Below are positions 47,513 to 59,643 of a DNA stretch of 64,000 nt, in pieces (within the stretch, counting starts at the first letter, position 1; each line of letters starts with the position of its first letter). Source of the stretch: Chrysemys picta bellii (Eukaryota; Chordata; Testudines; Emydidae); the NCBI RefSeq assembly GCF_011386835.1, contig NC_088797.1:97970264-98034263 (forward strand), in the 5' to 3' direction. The notes below the pieces were generated by a model. The model made no database searches, had not been told where the DNA came from, and worked only from the letters and a program-made list of their open reading frames with translations. A program made the position numbers and the translations under genes.

Positions 47513-47869
47513 CTGTGCTCTCCACGCTGGGCAAATAGGAAATGAAATTCAGAAGTTCGCAGGGCTTTTCCTGTCTACCTGGCCAGTGCATCCGAGTTCA
47601 GATTGCTGTCCAGAGCAGTCACAATGGTGCACTGTGGGATAGCTCCCGGAGGCCAATACCGTCAAATTGTGGGCACACTAACCCTAATTCGAAATGGCAA
47701 TGTCGATTTCAGTGCTATTCCTCTCGTCAGGGAGGAGTACAGAAATTGCTTTTAAGAGCCCTTTGTCGAAGAAAATGGCTTTGTTGTGTGGATGGGTGCA
47801 GGGTTAATTCAGTTTAACGCTGCTAAATTCGACCTAAACTCGTAATGTAGACCAGGCCTTTGAATCATG

Positions 47870-48006
47870 CTATGAGGACTTCAGTAACTCAGCCAGAGGT
47901 TATGGGTATATTACAGGAATGGGTGGGTGAGGGTCTGTGGCCTGGGATGTGCAGGGGATCAGATTAGATTATCACAATGGTCCCCTCTGGCTTTAAAATC
48001 TATGAA
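47870..48006 (+). repeat. CR1 3' tail next to the Harbinger element
   Basis: GGAATGGGTGGGTGAGGGTC, GGGGATCAGATTAGATTATC and ACAATGGTCCCCTCTGGCTT precede TTAAAATCTATGAA, the typical end of turtle-type CR1 copies. It starts about 12-40 bases after the Harbinger right end. Confidence 0.75.
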
Positions 48007-50992
48007 GATTTTACATGGTGCCAATATACTAGTCTACTTTTGGTGGCTTACCAACATTGCACTAGAGTATCCTTGAGAAAGAGAGATGTTTTTTCCGTTT
48101 TGTAAAATATGGGCTATATGTTTAAAAAAATAAAAATGTACACTGTTTTAGATAATTTTAAATTCCAGTTTTTCTAGATGACCTATGTAACCTGGATTAG
48201 CTTCTGAGCTGTCAAGTTAAGAGGTTGTCATAAGACAAGATAAAGACTTAAAAGAACTCTATGCTTCTGCTGCTAGATTTACCAAAAAAAAAAAAAAATT
48301 AAGAAATTACTGCTTTGGGGGAATCTGAAAGGCACCATCATCTGGAGAGTCTAAATGTTTTCTCCTAATTTAAAATTAAAAATGTATAAGTATCCCTAAT
48401 GACACACCATGCATGTTTCCATTCTACTCTTTATACATTCTCATTCCATGCTTTCCTTTTCAGTCATTTTTCCTGTCTTCTATTTCAAAGCATAGTCTTA
48501 ATTGTACCAAAGCCTAAGAAGTTAAGCATGTTTTCCCCACTGATGTTTTTCTGTTACAACTGTAGTACTAGGATTATATTTCTGCAAATATTGGGACAAG
48601 AAAAATGAATTTTGGAAAATCAGATGTCTGGGAAAAATTTTAGCAACTTTTCCAACAGAAGCTTAAGGTATACTCTTGTACAGTATCAATATGGCATACA
48701 TGGATTGTAATCCTAAAGCATTCATCTCAACCAGTAATAAAAGAATATAGCAAGAAAGTAGTAAGATACTCAAAACCCTCTTCTCTCTGGTACAGGATTT
48801 ATTGCTTTAAGTATATTTAGAAGTCCCTGATTTGCCAGATTCTTCTAAATGATTGTTACAGGATATCTCTGGAGATACAACAAGAGAGAGTAGGTACAAA
48901 AGTGTGGTCAATATAGGAGATGACAGGTCTGTAAAACCAGATGTCTAAATATGTTCGCAGTTTAGAAACACTATTTTGCTTGGGTAACTAAACTTGGATT
49001 ATCTTTGTCTTCAAAGCCAAAGATAGTTAAGCTTCCCTTTACCACTACAACATATCATAAATTCAGTACATGTGGTGTGACAAGGCAACTAAATGACATA
49101 ATGAACCTGATGCAATACATCATATTTAATTTTTTAAAGAGAAACCAATTAGCTTGCCATTAATTAACCCCTCTCCCCCTGTTTGAAAATGCTCCGACTT
49201 AAGCTCCGATTTTTGTGACGCTGGTGTAGAATAAGTTTGTGAATATATATGGTATATAGGGAATAGAAGATAGTGGGCTATGACTTGAGAAATATGATCA
49301 TGCTCTAAAGATGACGTGTCATAATTTGAATGGCAGAAAGAAATGGAACTAGGAGCTTAGTGGGTGAGGTTATTCTTGGAGTTACTGTTTTGGGTGTTTC
49401 ATTATGCTGTATATTGGTTTCTTCAGTTCCTAAGCAGCTGTCCTCTGAGAATCATTATATTCCAAAATTTTATTGTGGTAATTTTCTTGTTTAGAATAGA
49501 TATTTGCCATTTCTGTTTTGTCATTCATTTGTGGGGAGTTTTATTAATTTAAAAAAAAACTAAATAACTTGGGTGGTGGTACTTAGAATATGACAGTTTG
49601 GAAAAGTTCTGACAAGATCCAATGCCTTCTAAAAATCCCTCCTCTTTGGGGGGAGGGGAAGAGGGTATTGTGGGGTGTGTGTATGTGTGTGTGTAAAAGC
49701 AATACTGTATGTCCATGCAATAACATAAATGACATAACATTCAATACATTCCATAAATGTATATATAACTTACATAATGTATATGTTATATAAACATAAC
49801 TCATTCACAAGCGAGAGTACATTGTGGCAGGTAAGGCTGCAACAGTTTCCATTGCAACCCTTGTCCTCGTGTGCTTTTCTGAATAATTAATCTTTTGGGA
49901 TCAAATTTTCCATATTTGGTTTCTACCCAAAGATGAATTTTCTGCTGAAAGTTTGAAGGGTGGGGGGAGGGGATGTTTAGTTGTTTCAGTTGAAAGACTG
50001 AAAAAATACTTTCCTCACTGGAAAAGAAAACCAACATATTCTTTAAGAATCTAACCCAAAACCCACTTAAGTCTGGAAAAAATATGGGAGTATTTCCATT
50101 GACTTCAGTGAATCAGGCCCTAATTTAGCTAGAGCAGAAATGGTCAATGTGTGAAATGTGGCACAGTCTTAGCCCTTAATTAAAGCGTGATTTCCCAAGT
50201 CTGGGGAGTGTGGAAATTAGATTTCATTTAACAAAATAAGAGCTTCTGAACTTTACATACTGACATGTGGAATGAAAAGTTGTAAAGTGCCCAGTTCAGG
50301 ACAGATGCACTTATTTGACTGTGCATATAGCCAAGTGTACCCAGATAGTTAGAGCATGTAATATGTGCAAGAACAACTCCAACAGTTTCAAAAAAACCCA
50401 AGGAAATAAATGCATCTCTGAGACCAAGTGGTTAAAATAACAAGTCAGGAAATGCAAAATCTGAGGTTCTACAGACAACACTCATTTGTCTCCATTATGC
50501 ACATATGGTGTATTTTTATTTCTATTATTCTCATTAATATATAGCTTAGTATATTACTATTTTTGTCAGTAAACATATACCATCAATATAGATGATGCAG
50601 TAGGGCTGAGTTAATCACTGTTGGGACGGGGGGGGGGAGGGAGAAATCTACATTTTTCTGACAGTATGATTTTATAACTGTTTAACCTCGACATTGCACT
50701 AATGCACTTTTTGGAATCAAATGTAATATGTAACTGATAAAACACTCTACTTGGGGTATGTAACAGAATCCCAGGAAAGCTTTTCCTTAGCATCCTCACC
50801 AGTTTATGTTTGCACTTTCAGTATATTTCAGATGGGTACTGGGATTCTTTGACCAATCCAGCTTTCAGGTCCCTTTTCTATTTTCCTAAAGTACTGGAAT
50901 TAGGGTAAATAGTCTATTTTTAAAGCTGCAGGCCATGCATAAAACCTTTAGTAATATTGAATCTACAACATTTAATAATTGTTTTCTCACAG

Positions 50993-51174
50993 TTGAACTG
51001 GCAATGATTATGGACCGTTTATATGGAGGTGTCTGCTATGCTGGCATTGATACGGACCCAGAATTGAAGTACCCAAAAGGTGCTGGCAGAGTGGCTTTCT
51101 CCAATCAGCAGAGCTATATTGCTGCTATTAGTGCTCGCTTTGTCCAGCTCCAACATAATGACATTGATAAACGG
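50993..51174 (+). CDS. CPEB4: CPEB4 exon: rest of RRM2
   Basis: This 182-base exon starts after ttttctcacag and ends CGG|gtaagt, a consensus donor. Phase is 1 at entry and 0 at exit. It encodes VELAMIMDRLYGGVCYAGID, TDPELKYPKGAGRVAFSNQQ, SYIAAISARFVQLQHNDIDK, R. GAGRVAF is the RNP1 strand of RRM2. HNDIDKR differs from the HGDIDKR or HGEIDKR forms I associate with other CPEB2-4 members, so it is a useful diagnostic position. An upstream ATG-led frame begins in the intron at 50935 but is not part of the exon. Confidence 0.97.
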
Positions 51175-53889
51175 GTAAGTAAAACAACACAGAATAGAAT
51201 GGTTGCTGTTGATATTGTACAGGAGCTAAAAAAAAATCTTTTATTTTTTTAAATTGTGTGGGAGGATATTGTAGGCTGTATTCTTGTCTCATATTTGGTA
51301 ATTCTTTTAAAAGCTTACTTGAGGAGCCAAAGCACGATGAAGATGATAGTCCTAAATATCTAGTTTAAGAAACTTCCATGTCAAAAGTGGGAAATAGTTG
51401 GTGATACATTTTGGTTTGTTTTTGTTGTTTTGTTTACCTTTTTGAAGGTGAAGCCTGGTAGAATTTCTCTTCAGATGGATGTTCTTTTTTCTTGGAGGAA
51501 CAGTTAGCGTTCTTGGTCAGTGGCTGGGATAGAGCTTGTGGCTTCTCTGGTGTTAGTAGAGATCCGGGAAATACTGTTAAATCCCCAAAATATGACTGCG
51601 TCAGAGATTTCCAAAAGTCAAAAGATAAGACCCATAGTCATAGGTGTCACTGAGCTCAAAAGTGTCTTGAGGCTTACTTACCTGTTATCAAAGCACTATG
51701 AGATCTTTGAAAGGAAGTGATAGAAATGCAAATTGTTGTTGTTACATTCATATGAAATACTAAGTCACAAATGACAGGGAAAAGCCATATAGTGAATTAG
51801 TAAGTTTCTTTTTTGTTGCTGTCGCCCAAGTTCAGACTTGCATGAAATTATTACTTATTTCCCAGGAGACAAATAATTTTTCTGGACCTTAGACTTCATG
51901 TCCGATACAGAGTGTTAGTTTTGAGAAGCAAAACTTTACTTCTGAAATTCCTTATTTAAATGGAGCAATTTCTTTGTATCATCTCAAGACATCTGAGGAC
52001 AGATTTTCCGAAACTGAACTGTGTGTGTAACTATGCAGCATTACTGCAGCTGCATATGCAAAAGGCCAGCTAGGTATAGCTGTGGCTACTGAAACTTTAT
52101 GTGCAATCATGGTGTGTGCAAATTAGGCATATGTTTTTGAGGACCTAGAACATTCATAATAATTTAACAAAATACAGTGTATGCTGCTGATAGATATAAT
52201 CACCAAAGATGGGGTGGGTTGTTTTTCTTTTTAGTCTGAGTTGGTTCACACATTGAGGTGGCAAGCTGATGCGTGTGCATATTTAGAAAACTAAAATCAC
52301 CTGTCCCCATCTTTTCTCAAAACTTGAACTGAACCTTTGTTGAGGTTAAGGAAGGGGAGGAGGGAAAAAATCACTGATATTTTTTTCTGTGTGCCTCTAC
52401 ATTTCCTGGTTTCAGCCACGACAAGTGGTAGACATACCAATTTAGACCATTTCTATAGTATTTCTAACTAGGGAATACAGGAAAACTTATCAGAAAGACT
52501 TATGGCAAGAGTCAGACCAAAGTGGTTCAGATCAGATTTTAAACTTCTGATTTGTAACCAAGTTTTGGAATCCTTTGAGATTTTCCCATTGCTAATTAAT
52601 AACACCCATTTAAAACACATTATTATTATTATTATTTTATTATTGTTTATTTTAGATTAAAGATACAGGTGCCAAATGGGGCCAGCTCACAGCAATTCCA
52701 CAAGCCAATACTTCTCCCTGTTGGCTGCTCCAGAATCTGAGCTTCTATTTAAATACTGCCTCTACCTTGCATAATTGTGAAAATACTGTTCAGTTTACCT
52801 TTTTTTAGGTTAACCAAATGCAGTTATATCCCTAATTCTGCAGATAGCCTGAAATATTAGTGCTTAAGAGAAGGTGCGGACTGCCCCTGTTCACAACCTT
52901 TCATTGTTAGCTCTAAAACCTAGTGATATTATTCAAATTCCTTAATTATTATTGCATAATTTGCACATCATAATTAAAATTATTATACTACTGACCAAAG
53001 CATGCAGGGAAGGAGAGATATTATCATATTATGAAAATTTGAACAACTTACTATGGGTGGTATATCATTCTGGTAATGAGTGGGCAGATGTGGATGATAG
53101 TTTGGGAGATTAGCTCAATTTTTTTTGTCTATTTTGACCTCTGATCAGAGAGGCACCAAGAACAATGAAAGAAAAACAAAGTGCATAGAGTATTGTTTTA
53201 TACAAAGTTCCTAACGTTAGCAGTAATGAGTTTGACATGTAGGATGGCACTCTATACCAACTTGTTACAGGAAGTACTACTAGTACAATCTAACTTCTCA
53301 ACAACAACAAAAGTTATAGCTATTCCAGATAGTAGTGCAATGTAATTCACTAAGATAACTTTACTTTAAAGAATAAAATTAATGTTTAGAAGGTCAACAA
53401 GATAAATCAGAGTAAAATTTACGCTTCTTTGAATTACCAAGTGGCCTTTGCATAACTTTGTCTCCTGTTTAACTTAATATTTAATATTTCTTGAATATTT
53501 TACTTTCATACCGGAAAGCTGACATATTTAAGCATATGCAGTCTTATTTTTCCTGATTCGAAAAGATGTCTGAGAATGACAACTATGCAGCTAGAACAAA
53601 ATTATTTATAAGAAAAAAAACACTTATCTTGTACTTATTTAGCTCTATGTAATATATTTAGAACTATTCAAAAAAATCCTACTTTCTAAATGACACTGTA
53701 GAGGCGTATGCCATCAAAAAATAGAGAAGAAATTGTTACCTCTTTCTTTTCCCCTGATTTCCTATTAAATTAGTTGTGAATTCAGCCCTAGCGTGCACTG
53801 CTGATTTAAGGTTTGCAAACAGGACTCAGAGGACATTTCTGGGAGATCAGTCACATTATCAAAATAATTGATTACTAATAGTTGTTAAT

Positions 53890-53990
53890 AACTGTAGTGC
53901 CTAGGAGCCTTAATCATGGACCAAGGCTTCATTGTGCTAGGTGCTGTGCAAACAGGACAAAAAGATTGTAACCTCTTTGGAGAGGGACTG
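53890..53990 (+). repeat. MIR-like SINE fragment (amniote type)
   Basis: GTGCCTAGGAGCCTTAATCA, CATTGTGCTAGGTGCTGTGC and AAACAGGACAAAAAGATTGT follow the amniote MIR core (as I remember it, MIR1_Amn type). Its end directly abuts the MITE at 53996. Confidence 0.65.
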
Positions 53991-53995
53991 TCTAA

Positions 53996-54606
53996 GGGCC
54001 TGTCTACACTAACAGTCACACACTGGGGCAGGGGTCGGCAACGTTTGGCATGCGGCTCACCAGAGTAAGCACCCTAGCAGGCCGGGCCAGTTTATTTACC
54101 TGCTGATGCGGCAGGTTCGGCTGATTGCGGCCCCCCACTGGTCACGGTTCGCTGTCCCGGGCCAATGGGGGTGGCGGGAAGCCACGCAGGCGAGGGATGT
54201 GCTGGCCGCGGCTTCCCGCCGCCCCCATTGGCCCGGGACGGTGAACCGCGGCCAGTGGGGGCCGCAATCAGCCGAACCTGCCGCGTCAGCAGGTAAATAA
54301 ACTGGCCCAGCCCTCTAGGGTGCTTACCCTGGCGAGCCGCGTGCCAAATGTTGCCGACCCCTGCACTGGGGTGTGAATCTATCCAGCACTAGCATGCTAC
54401 ATGCTAAATGTCTCTTTGCACCTTGCTGAGGTGTATTAACAGTTTGTTAGTGCGCTTTGATCTTTGAAACTGTGCTAGATCAAAGCACACTAACAAACTG
54501 TTAATGCACCTCAGCAAGGTCCACACAGACAGTATGTAGCAGACTAGTCCAGGGTAGATTCAGATCCTTAGCTTGCCATGAACTAAGTGTTCACATAGAC
54601 AAGCCC
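53996..54606. mobile_element. Harbinger-type MITE with TAA duplication, carrying a hAT insertion
   Basis: Ends are GGGCCTGTCTACACTAACAG and the inverse, GGGCTTGTCTATGTGAACAC. TAA flanks it at 53993-53995 and 54607-54609, the classic Harbinger target. After the inserted hAT (54029-54363) the right part has a long hairpin: CACCTTGCTGAGGTGTATTA and its inverse, with arms of about 45 bases around 54418-54520. Confidence 0.85.
54029..54363. mobile_element. Foldback hAT element with exact 8-bp target duplication
   Basis: Ends are CAGGGGTCGGCAACGTTTGG and the inverse of CCAAATGTTGCCGACCCCTG. CACTGGGG occurs at 54021-54028 and 54364-54371. The two halves (about 54029-54190 and 54200-54363) are nearly complete inverted copies, so the element can fold into one long GC-rich hairpin. 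The 64-residue ORF in it is not a gene. Confidence 0.92.
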
Positions 54607-56327
54607 TAAGTAGAAGACCAGAGACAACAGATGGATACAGGCATACAGGGCAGTCTTTCAGTCACCCTTGTTCTTAAAATTAAATCTCTTGTTTCTTCTT
54701 TCAAAGAAATTTGAGACTACAGAAACTTTTACATGATTGAAGTTTGATTTCATTTCCATATTTGTTATAAGTAAGTATGTTTATGGTACTGTTTGTCCCA
54801 GAAGAGAACAAATTCTCTGGCTTTCACTTACAGCATTTGGGCATGTACTCATAAAATATAAACAGAATATTTGCATCTGTAATTTCACATCAATATAGAG
54901 GCTGTAGGGGTGTCACTGTTTGAATGTGTATATGCATCAGAATTTAGGTCTGCATTTCTCTCTGGTTATTTCTGAGACATGTGTATATAGTGGCCTAATG
55001 GGAAAGATATTCTTTTTTTTTTCTAGTAATTTCTTAAATGATGAACCTGCATAACTTGAGCAAACAAATATATTAAACAGTCAAAAACATACATTTTCTA
55101 CCCCTTTCTCTCCCCTTGTCCGTGCCTATTGTAACCCAGCAATCCTCACCATGACTTTGTTCCTTATCGCCCATCTTCAATCACCCCAGTGGTTTACACC
55201 CATCCATCCCAAAAAACAAAACCAACCCATAACTTACTATATGTTTGACAAAAATAAGCTTCCTGTTAATGTAATAGAGCCATCTAGGTGTGTACAGACA
55301 TACTTGAGTAACCATATGAATGTATTACTGTAATACTTGTCCTCCCTTTTCCCTCATTTATATTACATGTTAAACTCTCTTGTGGCTTTATAACTGAATT
55401 ATAACCTCTTAATGACAGGGACCTTGTGTTTTTATTTGTTCTTTCAAATGCCTAGCAGACTTCTGCCCAATGTATACATAAATTATACCGAAGATATATG
55501 GGTAGTATTATCCCAAAACAATGTTATCTGAATTGATTCAAACAAAACTCTTTCTAACTTAACCTCGAACTCCAGTCTACATCAGGGATGGAACTGATTA
55601 GAAATGAAGAAAAGGCTTGCATGTTTATTCCAACACAGTTGCCTTATTTTTCTTTATGGTAAGGTAGATGAATTTAGTTGAAAATGCTTAGTCATCCGGT
55701 GAAACTTATCTAACCACAAAAAATGAGAACCTATACATCCACAAGAGCTGTGTTTCTTTTTTAATGCATCTGACAGGAGTCTTGACTTCTTGAATATGTG
55801 AATCTATAGGAGTTTACAAAATGAGTACACGGTGTAGAAAATCCTACTTTGTAATTGCCAGAGCATAGTAATCCACCACAAAAATACCTATGCTGTCGTT
55901 TGTTCATATTTGATACTCAAATCAAGGTGATTACCGTCTCAGTGAGAAGCAGTTGAAGCCTGGGTTTATTTTCTAGGGTTACAGAAAGCTACTTAATAAA
56001 CTGTGAAGCTTATGATAAGATCCTAAGTCTAAGTGAAGTCTAAATAAGTAGGTGAACCTCAAAAGTTGAAATTGATTCTCACAAATAAATGGGTTTTGTG
56101 GTTTTATGTATTGGGTTTTTAAATACTTGTCAAAGTACTAATTCCTGCTTTGTTTGGCGTCAACATCTATACTCTAAACTTTAAAAAAAAAAAAAATTAA
56201 AATTCCTGACTTCAGAATGTGTTGCTCTTGAACTGCAATATGTTTAATTGAACAAGCAATTGTAGACTTTTTGGCAGATATAAGGTATTACACACTAATG
56301 CTATAATAATTTTAAATTTATACTATA

Positions 56328-56641
56328 CAGTAGAATCTCAGAGTTATGAACACCTCAGGAATGGAGGTTGTTCGTAACTCTGAACAAAACGTTATGATTG
56401 TTCTTTCAAAAGTTTACAACTGAACATTGACTTAATACAGCTTTGAAATTTTACGATGCAGCAGAAAAATGCTGCTTTCCCTTTACTTTTTACTAGTTTG
56501 TTTTAACACAGTACTGTAGAGTGTGTGTGTGTGTGTGTGTGTGTGCGCTGCTGCCTGATTGCGTACTTCTGGTTCCAAATGAGGTGTATGGTTGATGGGT
56601 CAGTTTGTAACTCTGGTGTTCATAACTTTGAGGTTCTACTG
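56328..56641. mobile_element. pogo/Tigger-like MITE, copy 3, with internal GT microsatellite
   Basis: Ends are CAGTAGAATCTCAGAGTTAT and the inverse, CAGTAGAACCTCAAAGTTAT, flanked by TA at 56326-56327 and 56642-56643. The interior matches copies 1 and 2 but includes a (GT)n run at 56521-56545. Confidence 0.9.
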
Positions 56642-56696
56642 TACTGTGTAACGTGACAGAGTTAATATCTGAAAAGCTTAAATTTCAATTTCTGAC

Positions 56697-56925
56697 TGAA
56701 AGACAAGGTGGGTGAGGTAATATCTTTTATTGGACCAACTTCTGTTGGTGAGAAAGACAAGCTTTTTAGCTTACACAGAGCTCAGGAAGAAAAAGCTGAA
56801 GAAGAGCTCTGTGTAAGCCTGAAAGCTTGTCTCTCTCACCAACAGAAATTGGTCCAATAAAAGATATTACCTCACCCGCCTTATCTCTCTAATATCCTGG
56901 AGCCAATAGAGCTACAACTACACTG
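56697..56925. repeat. Penelope-like terminal repeat palindrome
   Basis: ACAAGGTGGGTGAGGTAATA, TCTTTTATTGGACCAACTTC and TGTTGGTGAGAAAGACAAGC are followed, after about 30 bases, by the inverse: GCTTGTCTCTCTCACCAACA, GAAATTGGTCCAATAAAAGA and TATTACCTCACCCGCCTTAT. The right arm continues with CTCTCTAATATCCTGGAGCC. The two arms can form a hairpin of about 90 base pairs. No coding sequence lies between them. Confidence 0.88.
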
Positions 56926-57474
56926 CATAATTTCTGACTTAGGTTTTTAAAATTGTAACCATGGAGGTAAACTTTTGAAGTTCAATAGTAAGAATAAAAT
57001 ATAAAGCTTCTAGTCTGCAAATGAAAGGAAAATTCAGTGTTAAATCTGACTCATGCTCCTTTGTCATAAATGCACTGTGTAAATGTTAGGCTCAGAATAT
57101 AATTACTTTGACATTGAGTCACTGTAGATTTAACTTAAACATATTACTTTAGTGCTTTGTGAGGGAAAATAGGGCATAGCAAGGCTGAGAAAAATGACAA
57201 TAATTCTAAAGGTATTTTTAGCAGTGATGCCAAGTTAATATTTAAGATGTGAAGCTACTTTTTAAATTGTCCAGTAGTTTAGTTTGCTTCATGATCCAAA
57301 CTGAGTTTTTCTAGGTCACTGGCATTGAAGGAAAATCTTATTAGTGCAATAAATGTGGTCTGTTGTAAAGGATATGATTGTAGCTACACATTTTAAAATA
57401 AATTTCAAAAAGTAAGAGTTCTGAAAATGAGCTGGATTTTAGTGCCTTGTGTGTGTATATAGTGGACTAAGTGT

Positions 57475-57475
57475 C

Positions 57476-57533
<58 letters not shown>
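57475..57533. repeat. Compound microsatellite (GT)n(TA)n(GA)n
   Basis: (GT)n at 57475-57500 passes directly into (TA)n at 57501-57513 and (GA)n at 57514-57533. It will be polymorphic in length. Confidence 0.95.
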
Positions 57534-57729
57534 CTTTTTCTGGAGGGAGGGGGATTTAGTGAGGGAATGAAAGTGGCACCTTCTCATAGGACACTGGTGT
57601 AGGTGTAAAAAGTAAGTTCCCTATGAATAGAGGAAGAGACAGTAGGTCTCCTGTATTTACAAAAGGCTTATGCTGGTATTACTGATAAATTATAAAAGCC
57701 TTCAGTGTGCATTGAAATGATATAGGGTT

Positions 57730-57850
57730 TTTCATAGATTCATAGATTATAGGACTGGAAGGGACCTCGAGAGGTCATCGAGTCCAGTCCCCTGCCCGCA
57801 TGGCAGGACCAAATACTGTTGGTTGTTCAGCCAAAGGACCCTAACTCTCC
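57730..57850 (-). repeat. CR1 3' tail, inverted
   Basis: TCATAGATTCATAGATTATA then GGACTGGAAGGGACCTCGAG, AGGTCATCGAGTCCAGTCCC is the reverse of a CR1 3' end, including its short terminal TCATAGAT repeats. Confidence 0.8.
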
Positions 57851-57945
57851 CTCGATTCTTCTAGTTATGTTCAACATTTATTTCACTGAAATGTCAGCAA
57901 GGCCAAATCATAATAAAGGCTTAATATTCGGAAATATACCGTATA

Positions 57946-58790
57946 TACTCATTCATAAGCCGAATTTTTTTTAGTAAAAAAAAGGGAAGCACCAGAGATG
58001 GGGGTCGGCTTATGAACAGGAATAGAGAGGGAGAGGTGGGACACAGCCCCTCCCCCCATCAGAGGGAGCAAGGAGAGGCAGCACAGCAAGCAGAGACAGA
58101 AGGGAAGAGGCGGGGCCAGAGTTTCTCCACTTTTGCCCACACTGCTCTCCCCCCAGCCTCCGAAGAAGCTGCAACTCCGGGGCTGGCAGGTTGCAGCCGT
58201 GCCACTCAGCCCCACCCCCCAGAGCAGGCTGTGGCCGCGCTGCCTAGGTGCCGGAGCACGCTGCGGCCACACCACCCGGCCCAGCCTGCTGGAACATGCT
58301 GCGGCTACACCACCCAGTATGGCCTGCCGGAGCAGGCTGTGGCCGCGCTGCCCAGCCTGCCGGAGCAGCTCCAGCCAGGTCAGAGACATCCTCCCCTGGC
58401 CCTTCCCAGATAAGGTGGGAAGGGATGGGATGGGGAGAGTGTGGGGATCCCGGGCTAGAGGTGGGGGCATGTGGGGGGTGGTCACAGGGGTTACTCCCCA
58501 ACTCCCAGCTTCTCTCCCCAAAAAAATTTCCCCACAAGTTGCTGTACCAGCCTGTCAGGGTAAGCAGCTGGCACGCCGGGACACTGTTTACCTCTGTACC
58601 TGTGGATGCTCAAGGAAAACAAACCATCTCGGACCACCAACGGCTTATCCTGCTGGCCCGGGAGCCAAAGTTTGCTGACCCATGAATTATAGGGCGGCTT
58701 ATGAACGGGTTATAAAAAAAATTTCAATTTTTACTTATCCATCTTGGGGGGGGGGGCGTCGGCGTCGGCTTCATATTTAACGTAAATCCA
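57946..58790. repeat. GC-rich dispersed repeat, possibly a degraded DNA transposon
   Basis: It begins ACCGTATATACTCATTCATA, AGCCGAATTT and ends near GTCGGCTTCATATTTAACGT. GTCGGCTTATGAACAGG at 58006 and GGCGGCTTATGAACGGG at 58693 are related blocks near the two ends. The centre has repeated GAGCAGGCTGTGGCCGCGCT-like units (58220-58375). Long ORFs on both strands reflect this composition. No target duplication was identified. Confidence 0.5.
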
Positions 58791-59643
58791 AAGGGTTTTT
58801 TGGTACTAAAAAAATAACCTTTTAAAACAAAGCTATATCAAAGTAATCACGCAAATGTGTACAGGGAATACTATGATGATGAAAGACAAAATTAGAGGAC
58901 AGTATGCTGAACCACTTTGGCACTCACCAGAGCTAAGAGAAATCTTCCTTTTCCACCCCAATTCCTGATCAAAATATATAGCTAAGTCCCAAGGTAAATA
59001 GCTTGATGGTTAACGTGTAATAACTGTGGCTATAATCCAAGGTTACCCATCAGCAGGAAAATATTTAGGGTATACGCAGCTTTGAAATGGTCACTTTCTT
59101 AATAGCAAATCTTTTATAACTTATCTCAAACTGTGTGAAATGTAATATTTCATCATAAAGTAAAAACAGAATCTTCCCACTAGTGCAGAAATAGATCCAT
59201 GAATTGTTTGTATCCTTCATCTGTAAGGGATATTTCATTAACACAGAAACTATATTGTTTTCCCACTTAAATGTTCTCATGAAAGCCACTTTCAAAAACA
59301 AGATCTATCTAATAATCTATATGTTCTTATATAGAACACTGGGAATATATTACCCTCATTACTGTGTGGTTGGCTTTTGTGGGTGGTTTTTTTTTCTATT
59401 TTTCACTCTTCCTTCCACCTCCACCCTCTGCTTCTTTTACCTTGCTTACATGGTATGTACCTAGGCATCTGGGAAGGGATTCCTATGTACTGAAATGCCA
59501 CAACTGCTAGATCATAATGTAGATGCGGTTTATGCTGCACTGCCATGAGTAAGATGGGCTGCAGGGGTCCGCACAAGAGAGAACCAATATCTTGCAAAAC
59601 ACTGAACATAGAGAAGTTGTTAGGAACAGTTCCAGTCTGTCCT

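Larger units (their letters stand above)
43552..47858. mobile_element. Nearly full-length PIF/Harbinger DNA transposon
   Basis: The 4.3-kb element has inverted ends GGGTATGTCTACACTACGGG and (right end inverted) GGCCTGGTCTACATTACGAG. TTT flanks both sides (43549-43551, 47859-47861). It carries two convergent genes: a DDE transposase on + (43899-45197) and a spliced Myb/SANT-type DNA-binding gene on - (47512-45450). Two genes are the normal plan of PIF/Harbinger elements: the Myb protein helps the transposase reach the nucleus and bind the ends. Internal short duplications occur at 45336-45372 and 46670-46712. It is dead through stops and frameshifts. Confidence 0.9.
39717..50992 (+). other. 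CPEB4: CPEB4 intron with CR1 and Harbinger insertions
   Basis: This 11.3-kb intron splits RRM2 after its RNP2 strand. It contains a CR1 fragment (40815-42240), two CR1 3' tails (42685-42785, 47870-48006) and a Harbinger element (43552-47858). The parts 39717-40800 and 48010-50992 show nothing recognised except simple repeats (for example TG-rich 49670-49695 and poly-G near 50626). Confidence 0.8.

Noticed and set aside
50935..51252. A longer ORF reading into introns on both sides of the 50993-51174 exon
   Set aside because: Clear AG and GT splice sites in the right phase define the exon; the extensions do not match CPEB proteins.
57949..58685. ORFs of 133-190 codons
   Set aside because: They come from a GC-rich dispersed repeat with internal units, open on both strands, with no domain signature.
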